Part shown: positions 46,512 through 53,224 of the stretch, piece after piece
How positions within the stretch are numbered: the stretch's first letter is position 1
Layout: each line of letters starts with the position of its first letter
NCBI RefSeq assembly: GCF_001570765.1
Contig: NZ_BCSH01000029.1
Location: 1-64,000, forward strand
Direction of reading: 5' to 3'
DNA from: Nocardiopsis listeri NBRC 13360
GTDB lineage: Bacteria; Actinomycetota; Actinomycetes; Streptosporangiales; Streptosporangiaceae
Length of the DNA: 64,000 nucleotides
Translations under genes and position numbers: made by a program
The notes under the pieces: generated by a model
Seen by the model: the letters and a program-made list of their open reading frames with translations, nothing else
Told to the model about the DNA's origin: nothing
The model's database searches: none

Positions 46512-47459
46512 TCAGTCCTGGTTCGAGGAAGCACCTTCGAACGGAACCCGCTCCAACGGCATGTCCCACGGCAACAGGTTCCACGGGCTGCCCGAGTCGT
46601 CGTCCAACAGACCCAATGCCACCCACAGCCGGTCCTCGTCCCCGTGGTCGCCGCCCACGCCCTTGTCCGGCCACAGCAGGTAACCCGCGTGGAAGGCCGA
46701 CGACAGCTGTCCCCACGACGAGTACCGCCGCTGCAGGTCCGAGGCCACCCGCCGCAGGAGGGTCTGCGTCTCCACCGGGCTCAACCAGTCCAGCGACGCC
46801 CCACCGCACACCAGCCGGATGACGTGCACCGACTTCCACCACTGGTAGGCGCCGATCATCACCGTCTCGTCGCCCTCGGCGACCCCGGTGACCGACCGCA
46901 ACCGCGTCACCTGTTCGTCGGACAACCGCACCATCGCGCCGGTGTCCTCACCGCCGTCGGGCAGACGCGAACGCGCGATCCCCGACCGTAGGTCCACCGC
47001 CAGGTCCAGACTCGGGCCGGAGTGCAACTCCTCCAGCAGCCGCTCGACCGTGGTCAACAAGGACTCTCGATCCACCACAGACCACTGCTGCCCCAACATC
47101 CGCCGGTAGCGACGTCGCAGGCTGGGTCGGGCCACCACGTCCCAGGGTTCGGCCAACGCCACCCGGAACGGCGCCGCGACCGCCGCGGCCCATCGTTCGG
47201 TGCTCAACGGGGCGTCGGGTGACTTGGTCCGGATCGTCGGTTGTTCACGCGAGCCCACCACCAATTCGGCGAAGGAGCCGGTGGCCAGCGCGAGCATCGG
47301 TACGAACGACCAGCCGGGAAGGTCCAGGGCCACCAGCACGACCGCGAGCAACGCCACCGGGGTCCACAACCACGGCTGACGACGGCGGGAACCCCAGGCC
47401 ACCACGACCCAGGCCCCGATCACCAGCGCGCCGATCACCCCGGCCAACGCGGTCAACAC
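46512..47459 (-). CDS. DUF1266-domain membrane protein
   Basis: A 315-aa protein with two N-terminal membrane helices (about residues 1-20, LTALAGVIGALVIGAWVVVA, and 31-60) and a long soluble part that resembles DUF1266: LGQQWSVVDRESLLTTVERL, AYQWWKSVHVIRLVCGG, LSPVETQTLLRRVASDLQRR and the family-typical SSWGQLSSAFHAGYLLW. GTG 47459 is chosen because GAGGAGAGG lies about 8 nt upstream. The role of DUF1266 is unknown. It converges on pyk and lies upstream, on the same strand, of nothing closely spaced: the beta-lactamase gene ends 205-260 bp away and has its own terminator. Confidence 0.78.
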   Translation of the reverse strand: MLTALAGVIGALVIGAWVVVAWGSRRRQPWLWTPVALLAVVLVALDLPGWSFVPMLALATGSFAELVVGSREQPTIRTKSPDAPLSTERWAAAVAAPFRVALAEPWDVVARPSLRRRYRRMLGQQWSVVDRESLLTTVERLLEELHSGPSLDLAVDLRSGIARSRLPDGGEDTGAMVRLSDEQVTRLRSVTGVAEGDETVMIGAYQWWKSVHVIRLVCGGASLDWLSPVETQTLLRRVASDLQRRYSSWGQLSSAFHAGYLLWPDKGVGGDHGDEDRLWVALGLLDDDSGSPWNLLPWDMPLERVPFEGASSNQD

Positions 47460-47658
47460 CCGATGCCCCTCTCCTCGCACCAAGCCCCTTCGGGCAGGGC
47501 CACACGACATCAAGGATCAGGGACGGCGGAGCTCCACCGCGACCGAACCCACGGGTTGTGCTCAGGTTGTGGCCGTGATGTGACCGGTTCAGCGTGCTTG
47601 CGCCTTCATAAAGTGACAAAAGACCTATTTGAGGTCGAAATGGTCGGGTAGTTACGGA

Positions 47659-47693
47659 GGTTCTGGCCAGTCTGTCCCACAAAGGCCAGAACC
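47659..47693 (-). terminator. Terminator after the beta-lactamase gene
   Basis: A perfect 10-bp stem (47659-47668 with 47684-47693, 15-nt loop) lies 25 nt past the bla stop codon on the minus strand. Confidence 0.65.
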
Positions 47694-47718
47694 CCCGAAA
47701 AACCACCCGGGACGCAGG

Positions 47719-48666
47719 TCAGCCCAGCGCGTCCACCACTACTTCGGAGGCCTGCGCGATCAAAGCGTCGTCGGACTCCGCGTCCTCGACGTCCCGACTC
47801 GACAACACCGCCAGCACGATCGGGTCACCCTCCTGCGGCCACAGCACGCCGATGTCGTTACGCGTCCCGTAACCACCGCTGCCGGTCTTGTCGCCCACGA
47901 CCCAACCCTCCGGAACCCCCGCCCGGATCAGGTCGTCCCCCGTGGTGTTGCGCACCAACAGGTCCACCAGGACCTCACGCCGATCCTTGGGCAACACGTC
48001 CCCCAACGTGAACGCCTCCAGGCTCTCGGTCATGGCCCGCGCCGAACTCGTGTCCCGTTCCTCACCCGGCGTGGCCTCGTTCAACTCCACCTCGTACCGG
48101 GTCAGATTCGTCACCTCGTCACCGGTCGACCCGCCCAACGCCTCGGTGAAACCCGCAGGGCCGCCGATCTCGTCCAACAACAGATTCGCCGCCGCGTTGT
48201 CGCTGTAGCGCACCGCCGCGTCGCACAACTCCAACAACGACATCCCCGAATCCAGGTTCTCCTCCACCACGGGGGAGTGCGGCACCAGGACCCCTTCGTC
48301 GAAGGTCACCACCCGCTCCATCTCCGACAACGAGTTCTCCGAAAGAACCACCCCCGCCAACAACGCCTTGAACGTCGACGCGAACGCGAACCGATCCTCC
48401 TCCTGGAACGCCACCGTGTCCCCCGAGCCGGTGTCCACCGCGTACACCCCCAACCGCGCGTCGAACTCCTCCTCCAACGCCTCGAACTCCGCCGACACGT
48501 CCGCCACCACACCCGCGGACTCCGCCGCCGACAGCGAAGCCGCTCCCGAAGGACCCACCGCGCCGTCCGAGGCCCCACAACCCACCAACGGCACCAACAA
48601 CGCCGCCGCCACGAACCCGCGCACCCCGAACCCCGACACCCTGGACCCCGACATCACGACCCCCAT
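47719..48666 (-). CDS. bla: Class A beta-lactamase, lipoprotein
   Basis: A 315-aa serine beta-lactamase exported as a lipoprotein (lipobox L-V-G-Cys30 after a hydrophobic signal). All class A motifs are intact: S96-T-F-K99 (FASTFKALL), S154-D-N156 (VRYSDNAAAN), the omega-loop Glu191 and Asn195 in RYEVELNEA, and K259-T-G261 in VVGDKTGSGGYGTRND. It should hydrolyse penicillins; the spectrum cannot be read. ATG 48666 is preferred (GGGGG site 6 nt upstream), with a second in-frame ATG at 48654. It is divergent from a LysR gene that overlaps a BlaB-like gene, the arrangement known to control beta-lactamase induction in Streptomyces cacaoi. Confidence 0.93.
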   Translation of the reverse strand: MGVVMSGSRVSGFGVRGFVAAALLVPLVGCGASDGAVGPSGAASLSAAESAGVVADVSAEFEALEEEFDARLGVYAVDTGSGDTVAFQEEDRFAFASTFKALLAGVVLSENSLSEMERVVTFDEGVLVPHSPVVEENLDSGMSLLELCDAAVRYSDNAAANLLLDEIGGPAGFTEALGGSTGDEVTNLTRYEVELNEATPGEERDTSSARAMTESLEAFTLGDVLPKDRREVLVDLLVRNTTGDDLIRAGVPEGWVVGDKTGSGGYGTRNDIGVLWPQEGDPIVLAVLSSRDVEDAESDDALIAQASEVVVDALG

Positions 48667-48781
48667 CGAAAACCCCCAACACTGGACGAACACGAACCAG
48701 GACCGGCCCGCACCCGCAGTCTCACCGGCCCCCACCCATGTTGTCCAAGACGAAAACGACCAATCCCATGCCAGAAGCGCA

Positions 48782-48787
48782 TAACCT
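48782..48787 (+). promoter_or_regulatory. -10 hexamer of the LysR gene, leaderless type
   Basis: TAACCT lies 6 nt before ATG 48794. The 127-bp region shared with the divergent bla gene should also contain the LysR operator, but no clear T-N11-A palindrome was fixed by eye. Confidence 0.5.
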
Positions 48788-48793
48788 CAGGCC

Positions 48794-49660
48794 ATGGACC
48801 TCGTAGGAGCCTGCAACGCCTTCGTCCACGTCAGCGACAGAGGCAGCTTCACCCACGGAGCCGCGGCCGCCCACATCCCCCAACCCGTCGCCAGCCGACG
48901 CATCGCCGCCCTCGAAAAACACCTCGGCGCACCCCTCTTCGACCGCACCGGACGACACCCCACCCTCACCCAGTTCGGCCACGCCGTCCTCCCCACCGCC
49001 CGACGCCTCGTCGACCTCGCCCACACCCTCGAACACGACGCCGCCACCGCCCGCCTCACCCCACTCCGCATCGCCGTCCCCACCACCTGCACCACCCACG
49101 ACCTCGCCCACCTCACCGCCCGAGCCCGCCACCACGACCTCAACCTCGACCCCCACCCCGCACCACCCGCACAACGCACCCACCTCCTGCACACCCACCA
49201 GGTCCGCGCCGCCCTCACCGCCGTCGCACCCGACCAGGCCACCTGGACCGCGCCCCTGGGCCTGGCCACCCACCACCCGCCCACCGCGCACACCCACTAC
49301 CTCGAAACCCTCCGGGCCGGACGCGCCCACACCACCCCACGCCGACGCGTCTGGATCCAACCCGAGGACGACACACCCCACATCCGCGACCCCCTCACCC
49401 GCACCGGCCACGCCCTGGGACTCCACCCCACCCAGATCACCGTCGCCACCAGCCTCACCACCGCCACCGCCGAAGTCCTCACCACCCACGACCTCCTCCT
49501 CTGCACCCCGAACCAGGCCGAACGACTCGACCTCCACTGGCGTCCCATCGGAGAGATCCACCCCACCCGCGACCACACCGCCACCGGAGAACAAGCCGAA
49601 ACCCTCCGCACCCACCTGCACGCACACGTCGCCCGCTGCCTCGGAGCCACCCACCCGTGA
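48794..49660 (+). CDS. blaA: LysR-family regulator of the beta-lactamase locus (BlaA-like)
   Basis: A 288-aa LysR-type activator. The N-terminal helix-turn-helix is clear (GSFTHGAAAAHIPQPVASRRIAALEKHLGAPLFDRTGR, given in pieces: residues 18-55), followed by a dimer helix and an effector domain of about 190 residues. The sequence is unusually rich in His and Thr because the coding strand is extremely C-rich. It starts with a leaderless-type promoter, is divergent from bla, and its stop codon overlaps the start of the BlaB-like gene (GTGA). By analogy with BlaA/BlaB of Streptomyces cacaoi it likely activates bla in response to beta-lactam exposure. The binding site in the 127-bp gap is inferred. 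Confidence 0.88.
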   Translation: MDLVGACNAFVHVSDRGSFTHGAAAAHIPQPVASRRIAALEKHLGAPLFDRTGRHPTLTQFGHAVLPTARRLVDLAHTLEHDAATARLTPLRIAVPTTCTTHDLAHLTARARHHDLNLDPHPAPPAQRTHLLHTHQVRAALTAVAPDQATWTAPLGLATHHPPTAHTHYLETLRAGRAHTTPRRRVWIQPEDDTPHIRDPLTRTGHALGLHPTQITVATSLTTATAEVLTTHDLLLCTPNQAERLDLHWRPIGEIHPTRDHTATGEQAETLRTHLHAHVARCLGATHP

Positions 49661-50559
49661 TCACCCACCGCCTGCGCGCCGAACTCCACGAAGCCGGACT
49701 CCACGGCTCCTTCCTCGTCCGCGACCTCCGCACCGGTCACGAGATCGGCATCGAACCCGACACCGAATACGCCACCGCGTCCCTCGTCAAAGTCCCCCTC
49801 GCGCTGGCCACCCTCCACCGCATCCACCAAGGCGAACTCGACGGCGCCACCCCCGTCCACCTCACCCCCACCCACATCGACACCGGACCACCAGGCACCG
49901 GCCCCTTCGGCATCAGCAAATTCCGCCACCCCGTCACCATCGCCATCGACGACCTCCTCCACCTCAGCACCTGCCTCAGCGACAACATCGCCGCCGACGC
50001 ACTCTTCGGCCTCACCCCGCCCACCCACGTCAACCGCATCCTCCACGACCACCGGATCCAGGGCATCACCGTCCGCCACGGCATCGGCACCCTCAACGCC
50101 ACACCCGCCGAACGCCTGGCCCCCGACGAGACCCACCTCGCCCACACCCTCGCCATCCAGGCCGGCACCGACGGACGCGGTCACCACATCCCCCAACTCG
50201 ACGTCACCCTCGCCAACTCCGGCTCCGCCCGCGCCCACGTCGACCTGCTCCACGCCCTCTGGCGGCCCACCCACATCCACCCCGACGTCGCCCACCGCGT
50301 CCGCGCGCTCATGGCCGACAACATGATCCGCCACCGCCTCGCCCCCGACTTCACCAGCGACGCCACCACCTGGGCGTCCAAGACCGGCACCGTCCTCAAC
50401 CACCGCCACGAGGTCGGCGTCGTCGAACACACCAACGGCGAGGCCTACGCCATCGCGGCCCTCACCGCGTCACAGGTCCCCGCCCGCCACCAACCCGAGG
50501 CCGAAGCCCTCATGGGCCGCGTCGCCCGCGCCCTCCGTGACCACCTGCGCTCCACCTGA
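49657..50559 (+). CDS. blaB: BlaB-like penicillin-recognising protein
   Basis: A 300-aa protein with the serine beta-lactamase/penicillin-binding fold but no signal peptide or lipobox (MITHRLRAELHEAGLHGSF), so it should stay in the cytoplasm. The active-site motifs are present: S42-L-V-K45 in ATASLVKVPLAL, S108-D-N110 in TCLSDNIAAD, and K242-T-G244 in SKTGTVLNHRHEVG. A clear omega-loop Glu of class A enzymes was not found, so hydrolysis may be poor. In Streptomyces cacaoi the second regulator BlaB, with similar motifs, is needed with BlaA for beta-lactamase induction. GTG 49657 overlaps the LysR stop. The long frame continuing upstream of it is not coding. Confidence 0.88.
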   Translation: MITHRLRAELHEAGLHGSFLVRDLRTGHEIGIEPDTEYATASLVKVPLALATLHRIHQGELDGATPVHLTPTHIDTGPPGTGPFGISKFRHPVTIAIDDLLHLSTCLSDNIAADALFGLTPPTHVNRILHDHRIQGITVRHGIGTLNATPAERLAPDETHLAHTLAIQAGTDGRGHHIPQLDVTLANSGSARAHVDLLHALWRPTHIHPDVAHRVRALMADNMIRHRLAPDFTSDATTWASKTGTVLNHRHEVGVVEHTNGEAYAIAALTASQVPARHQPEAEALMGRVARALRDHLRST

Positions 50560-50653
50560 ACGCATCACAAGTCGGGGCGTTCCGGGCGGTTACCGGCGCC
50601 GATTCAAAACCCGCATCACACAGAATCCCTGTTTCCCCCACACGAGGGCCTCC

Positions 50654-50702
50654 GATCCCATAAGAATGTTGGTGAAGGAACCCCCTCATCTCCTCCTGAG
50701 GG
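50654..50702. repeat. Repeat core, copy A
   Basis: 49 nt, 41 identical to copy B at 50950-50998. Shared parts include GGTGAAGGAACCCCCT and CTCCTCCT. Here the hairpin CCCTCA (50683-50688) with TGAGGG (50697-50702) can form. Confidence 0.65.
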
Positions 50703-50794
50703 TGGCTCCTGGACCGAGCCCACGGGACCCCCTCCCCAAGGCTCGGTCACACGTGGCGCGGAACTCGACCCCATCGCGATTCGCGCCGCCACAG

Positions 50795-50828
50795 GGCCGT
50801 CCCGGCCGGTGCCCCCACCGGGACGGCC
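50795..50828. repeat. GC hairpin of duplicated unit A
   Basis: A perfect 11-bp stem (50795-50805 with 50818-50828) and 12-nt loop. Stem sequence and loop length match unit B with a compensating C-G to T-A change. Confidence 0.65.
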
Positions 50829-50949
50829 ACTTCCCTTTCCCTTGGTGCCTCGGTCCGTCGGTGTCCCGGAGCCAAGGCCGGCGCCCCGCAGAGACCGGGT
50901 CGCAACGAAAATCCCTCGGAAATCTTGTTCTTCCCGCGTGGGTGTCCCG

Positions 50950-50998
50950 GATCCGATAAAAATGGGGGTGAAGGAACCCCCTACCCTCCTCCTAAGGG
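50950..50998. repeat. Repeat core, copy B
   Basis: 49 nt paired with copy A 296 bp away. Two exclusive hairpins are possible: GGGGGT (50964-50969) with ACCCCC (50976-50981), or AACCCCCT (50975-50982) with AGGGGGTT (50995-51002). Confidence 0.65.
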
Positions 50999-51110
50999 GG
51001 TTTCTGAGTCGGTTGTGCCCGGATGTCCCCCTTTCTGGTCGCACGCCGCGAGTGCCCGAGGCGGGTATCCCCATCATGCTTCGGGCACCATTCGCCCTTC
51101 GGGGCACCGG

Positions 51111-51146
51111 GGCCGTTCCGGTAGGCGCCGGCCCACCGGAACGGCC
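51111..51146 (-). terminator. GC hairpin of unit B, likely terminator of the endonuclease-like gene
   Basis: A perfect 12-bp stem (51111-51122 with 51135-51146, 12-nt loop) lies 18 nt past the stop of the LAGLIDADG gene on the minus strand. Confidence 0.65.
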
Positions 51147-51164
51147 CTTCCCATGCCCCGGCAC

Positions 51165-51983
51165 TCAGTACTTGGGGCCCACGAAGGCGTCCATCCTGGC
51201 CACCGCGTCCCTGCGCGATACCGAGATGACGTGCATGTTCCTGCGTCGAGGATCGGAGGGCTTTCGCACCTGTGCCCTCCACGTCACGCCCAGTCGATCG
51301 AGGGTGGTGGTGAGTAAACCGGTGATGTCCGTCGAGACGTTGGTGAACTGGTAGCGGGGATATTCGTAGGACTTCGTCTCGCCGTCCGAAGACCTCCTGC
51401 GTATCCGGTTGATGAGTCGACATCCGTCGGAGTGGATCAACCCGCGAACAAGGGCCTCCGGCTCCGCGTCCACGATCTCCCACTGCCATTTCTCCAGGAG
51501 GATGCGCCGGTCGTGCTTCTTGCCGGGGCCGTGTTGGGGGAAGACGCACGGCCAGTGCTTCCAGTCGCCGTGCACCTCGGTGCAGCCCCGGGAGGGGACC
51601 AGGGACACCTTGTGGTCGGGACGGATCGAGGACATGGCCAGGACACACTCGTCGATGAGCCCCGGCCAGTCGTCACCGCACATGATCCGAAGGCGCCAGA
51701 CACGCTTGGCGGGGTCGCCGGCCGGGGTGATACAGCCGTCGCCGAGGTAGAGGCCCAGGAGGTAGGCGTAGGAACGACCATCGGCGGGAGGTCGGGGGAT
51801 GGGCTCACAGCGCGGACACAGGTCGGTTCCCTGGTACTTCTCCACCAGGGACCGGTCCGTCATCCAGGTGCGAAGGGTGGACCGGTCGATCCCGGTGCGC
51901 TGAGCGACCTCCGAGTAGGAGATGCCCGAATCGAGAAGGGAGGTGGCCTGACGCCTGACATGTGGTGAGTACATGGAGTGCAT
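51165..51983 (-). CDS. HTH-LAGLIDADG homing-endonuclease-like protein
   Basis: A 272-aa protein: an N-terminal helix-turn-helix of resolvase/transposase type (residues 8-41, SYSEVAQRTGIDRSTLRTWM), a Cys-x-x-Cys knuckle (DLCPRCEP, about 56-59), then two LAGLIDADG-type motifs, YLLGLYLGDGCI (Asp82) and LVRGLIHSDGCRL (Asp186). Both motifs keep the metal-binding Asp, so a monomeric two-motif endonuclease could be active. It is free-standing, not in an intein or intron. It lies 76 bp downstream of a tRNA gene on the same strand, separated by the tRNA terminator. ATG 51983 is given; ATG 51974 is also possible. A role as a DNA-binding regulator instead of a nuclease cannot be excluded. Confidence 0.85.
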   Translation of the reverse strand: MHSMYSPHVRRQATSLLDSGISYSEVAQRTGIDRSTLRTWMTDRSLVEKYQGTDLCPRCEPIPRPPADGRSYAYLLGLYLGDGCITPAGDPAKRVWRLRIMCGDDWPGLIDECVLAMSSIRPDHKVSLVPSRGCTEVHGDWKHWPCVFPQHGPGKKHDRRILLEKWQWEIVDAEPEALVRGLIHSDGCRLINRIRRRSSDGETKSYEYPRYQFTNVSTDITGLLTTTLDRLGVTWRAQVRKPSDPRRRNMHVISVSRRDAVARMDAFVGPKY

Positions 51984-52033
51984 GTTCGCTCACGCTTCGG
52001 ACATCCTCGGGTCGCGTGGCCCCGAGCAGTAAG

Positions 52034-52057
52034 AAAGCCATCCGATTGGATGGCTTT
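52034..52057 (-). terminator. Terminator of the tRNA gene
   Basis: A perfect 10-bp stem (52034-52043 with 52048-52057, loop of 4) begins 3 nt past the tRNA end. On the minus strand the stem ends in CTTT and continues CTTAC. Confidence 0.8.
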
Positions 52058-52059
52058 AG

Positions 52060-52132
52060 TGTCCTGGGTGGGATTCGAACCCACACTGGATGGTGTTTGA
52101 GACCATTGCCTCTGCCGTTGGGCTACCAGGAC
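52060..52132 (-). tRNA. tRNA with anticodon CAA (Leu codon UUG), class I shape
   Basis: A 73-nt cloverleaf on the minus strand. The acceptor stem GTCCTGG/CCAGGAC is perfect (52132-52126 with 52067-52061), with discriminator A at 52060 and no encoded CCA. The anticodon stem ATGGT/ACCAT encloses the loop CTCAAAC, giving anticodon CAA (52099-52097) with A37. The variable region is only 5 nt (CCAGT) and the T arm is GTGGG-TTCGAAT-CCCAC. The D arm GCC...GGC has 3 pairs with a 10-nt loop containing GG. Leucine tRNAs of bacteria are class II with a variable arm of 10 or more nt, so either the amino acid is not Leu or this is an atypical tRNA. Confidence 0.88.
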
Positions 52133-52257
52133 AGGCCCACTTTGTCAAGTGATTTTCCGGGGCCTTCAATAGTCGGTTCGACGATGTTCGGTCAACAGTG
52201 GTGTCACGATTGACCGGCATTGCCGGGGCCGACGCACAGCATACTAGCGGATCTCTG

Positions 52258-52263
52258 TAACCT
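52258..52263 (+). promoter_or_regulatory. -10 hexamer of the ANTAR response regulator gene, leaderless type
   Basis: TAACCT lies 7 nt before GTG 52271; an alternative GTG at 52265 is only 1 nt after it. Confidence 0.45.
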
Positions 52264-52270
52264 CGTGTAC

Positions 52271-52861
52271 GTGACGAGGACGCAGAGCCGTGTGGTGATC
52301 GCGGAAGACGAGGCCCTGATCCGCCTGGATCTCAAGGAGATGCTCGAAGAGGACGGCTATGCCGTCGTGGGTGAGGCCGGTGACGGTGAGGCCGCCATCC
52401 GGCTTGCCCGGGAGCTCGAACCCGATCTGGTGATCACCGACATCAAGATGCCGGTGCTCGACGGCCTCACGGCCGCCGAGCGGATCGCGGCGGAGCGCAT
52501 CGCCCCCGTGGTGATCTTGACCGCCTTCTCCCAGAGGGAGTTGGTCGAGCGGGCCCGTGAGGCCGGTGCCATGGCCTACCTGGTCAAGCCCTTCAGCAAG
52601 TCGGACCTGGTGCCGGCGATCGAGATGGCGACCTCCCGGTACGCCGAGCTGGCGGCGTTGGAGGCGGAGGTCGGTGACCTCCAGGACCGGTTGGAGACGC
52701 GCAAGCTGGTGGAGCAGGCCAAGGGGCTGCTCCAGAGCCGGCACGGTATGAGTGAGCCGGAGGCGTTCCGCTGGATCCAGAAGAACTCGATGGACCGTCG
52801 TTTGACCATGCGCAAGGTCGCCGAGACCGTGGTCGAGACCCTCGGTGGACAGCAGGGCTGA
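52271..52861 (+). CDS. pdtaR: ANTAR-domain response regulator (PdtaR type)
   Basis: A 196-aa response regulator: receiver domain (residues 5-120) with phospho-acceptor Asp57 in DLVITDIKMPVLDG, acidic pocket VVIAEDEALIR, and the switch residues in ILTAFSQRELVE and YLVKPFSKSD; then a coiled-coil linker and a C-terminal ANTAR domain (about 133-190, RKLVEQAKGLLQSRHGMSEP, RWIQKNSMDRRLTMRKVAE). ANTAR domains bind two-hairpin RNA and prevent termination; in Mycobacterium PdtaR pairs with the histidine kinase PdtaS. No kinase is adjacent here. GTG 52271 is taken as start because TAACCT ends 7 nt upstream. A U-tailed terminator follows. Confidence 0.95.
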   Translation: MTRTQSRVVIAEDEALIRLDLKEMLEEDGYAVVGEAGDGEAAIRLARELEPDLVITDIKMPVLDGLTAAERIAAERIAPVVILTAFSQRELVERAREAGAMAYLVKPFSKSDLVPAIEMATSRYAELAALEAEVGDLQDRLETRKLVEQAKGLLQSRHGMSEPEAFRWIQKNSMDRRLTMRKVAETVVETLGGQQG

Positions 52862-52895
52862 TCTTTCCTACTTAGGAGAACTGAACACTCTACGT

Positions 52896-52930
52896 AAGGG
52901 GTCGCGCCCAAGGGTGCGGCCCCTTTGTTG
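52896..52930 (+). terminator. Terminator of the ANTAR regulator gene
   Basis: A 10-bp stem (52896-52905 with 52916-52925, one T-G pair), which can continue inward, followed by TTGTTG; it lies 34 nt after the stop codon. Confidence 0.8.
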
Positions 52931-53090
52931 TGTCTGGAATCGGGTCTCAAGTGTGGTCATCCGGTCACTACAGGTAGGACCAAATGAAAGATCGGCTGGG
53001 GCGCGGGCGGAAAACCTGGACGTCTGTACAGATTCAACTCGCATCCGATACCGGTTTGGTCTCGGTTGCGCACAATGGGGTGACGGTTGT

Positions 53091-53100
53091 GTCACGTGAC
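53091..53100. promoter_or_regulatory. Palindrome GTCACGTGAC, copy 1
   Basis: A perfect 10-bp palindrome 34 bp upstream of the likely liv -10 hexamer. An identical copy lies 102 bp downstream. Confidence 0.6.
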
Positions 53101-53134
53101 TTTAGCTGCGCTGAATGACCAGCCTAAATCGGGC

Positions 53135-53140
53135 TAAACT
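53135..53140 (+). promoter_or_regulatory. Likely -10 hexamer of the liv operon
   Basis: TAAACT, between the two palindromes; it would give a leader of about 80 nt. No good -35 element was seen. Confidence 0.45.
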
Positions 53141-53192
53141 CGGCGCACCGAACAGCTAAAGGACAGTGGTGCCCGAATGCTCACATCCGGGC

Positions 53193-53202
53193 GTCACGTG
53201 AC
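53193..53202. promoter_or_regulatory. Palindrome GTCACGTGAC, copy 2
   Basis: Identical to copy 1, located in the leader 12 bp before the AAGGAG site of the first liv gene. Confidence 0.6.
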
Positions 53203-53224
53203 CTCAGATGCGCAAGGAGCGCGC

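Larger units (their letters stand above)
50560..51164. other. 605-bp gene-free region with a diverged tandem duplication
   Basis: No convincing gene. Two related units lie here: a 49-nt core (50654-50702 and 50950-50998, 41 identical positions) followed about 140-160 nt later by a similar GC hairpin (50795-50828 and 51111-51146). The units are entered separately. Confidence 0.6.
52931..53224. other. Upstream control region of the liv operon
   Basis: About 290 bp without a gene. It contains TAAACT at 53135-53140 (likely -10), a repeated CTAAA motif (53124, 53134, 53156) and two copies of a 10-bp palindrome entered separately. Confidence 0.5.

Noticed and set aside
47629-49656. Open frame continuing upstream of the BlaB-like gene for about 670 codons
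   Set aside because: It runs antisense to bla and out of frame through blaA, is Pro/Arg/His filler, and real homology-like sequence begins only at GTG 49657.
50616-51164. 183-aa minus-strand frame across the duplicated units
   Set aside because: Low-complexity Gly/Arg/Pro sequence, no ribosome site, and conservation between the units follows RNA stems better than codons.
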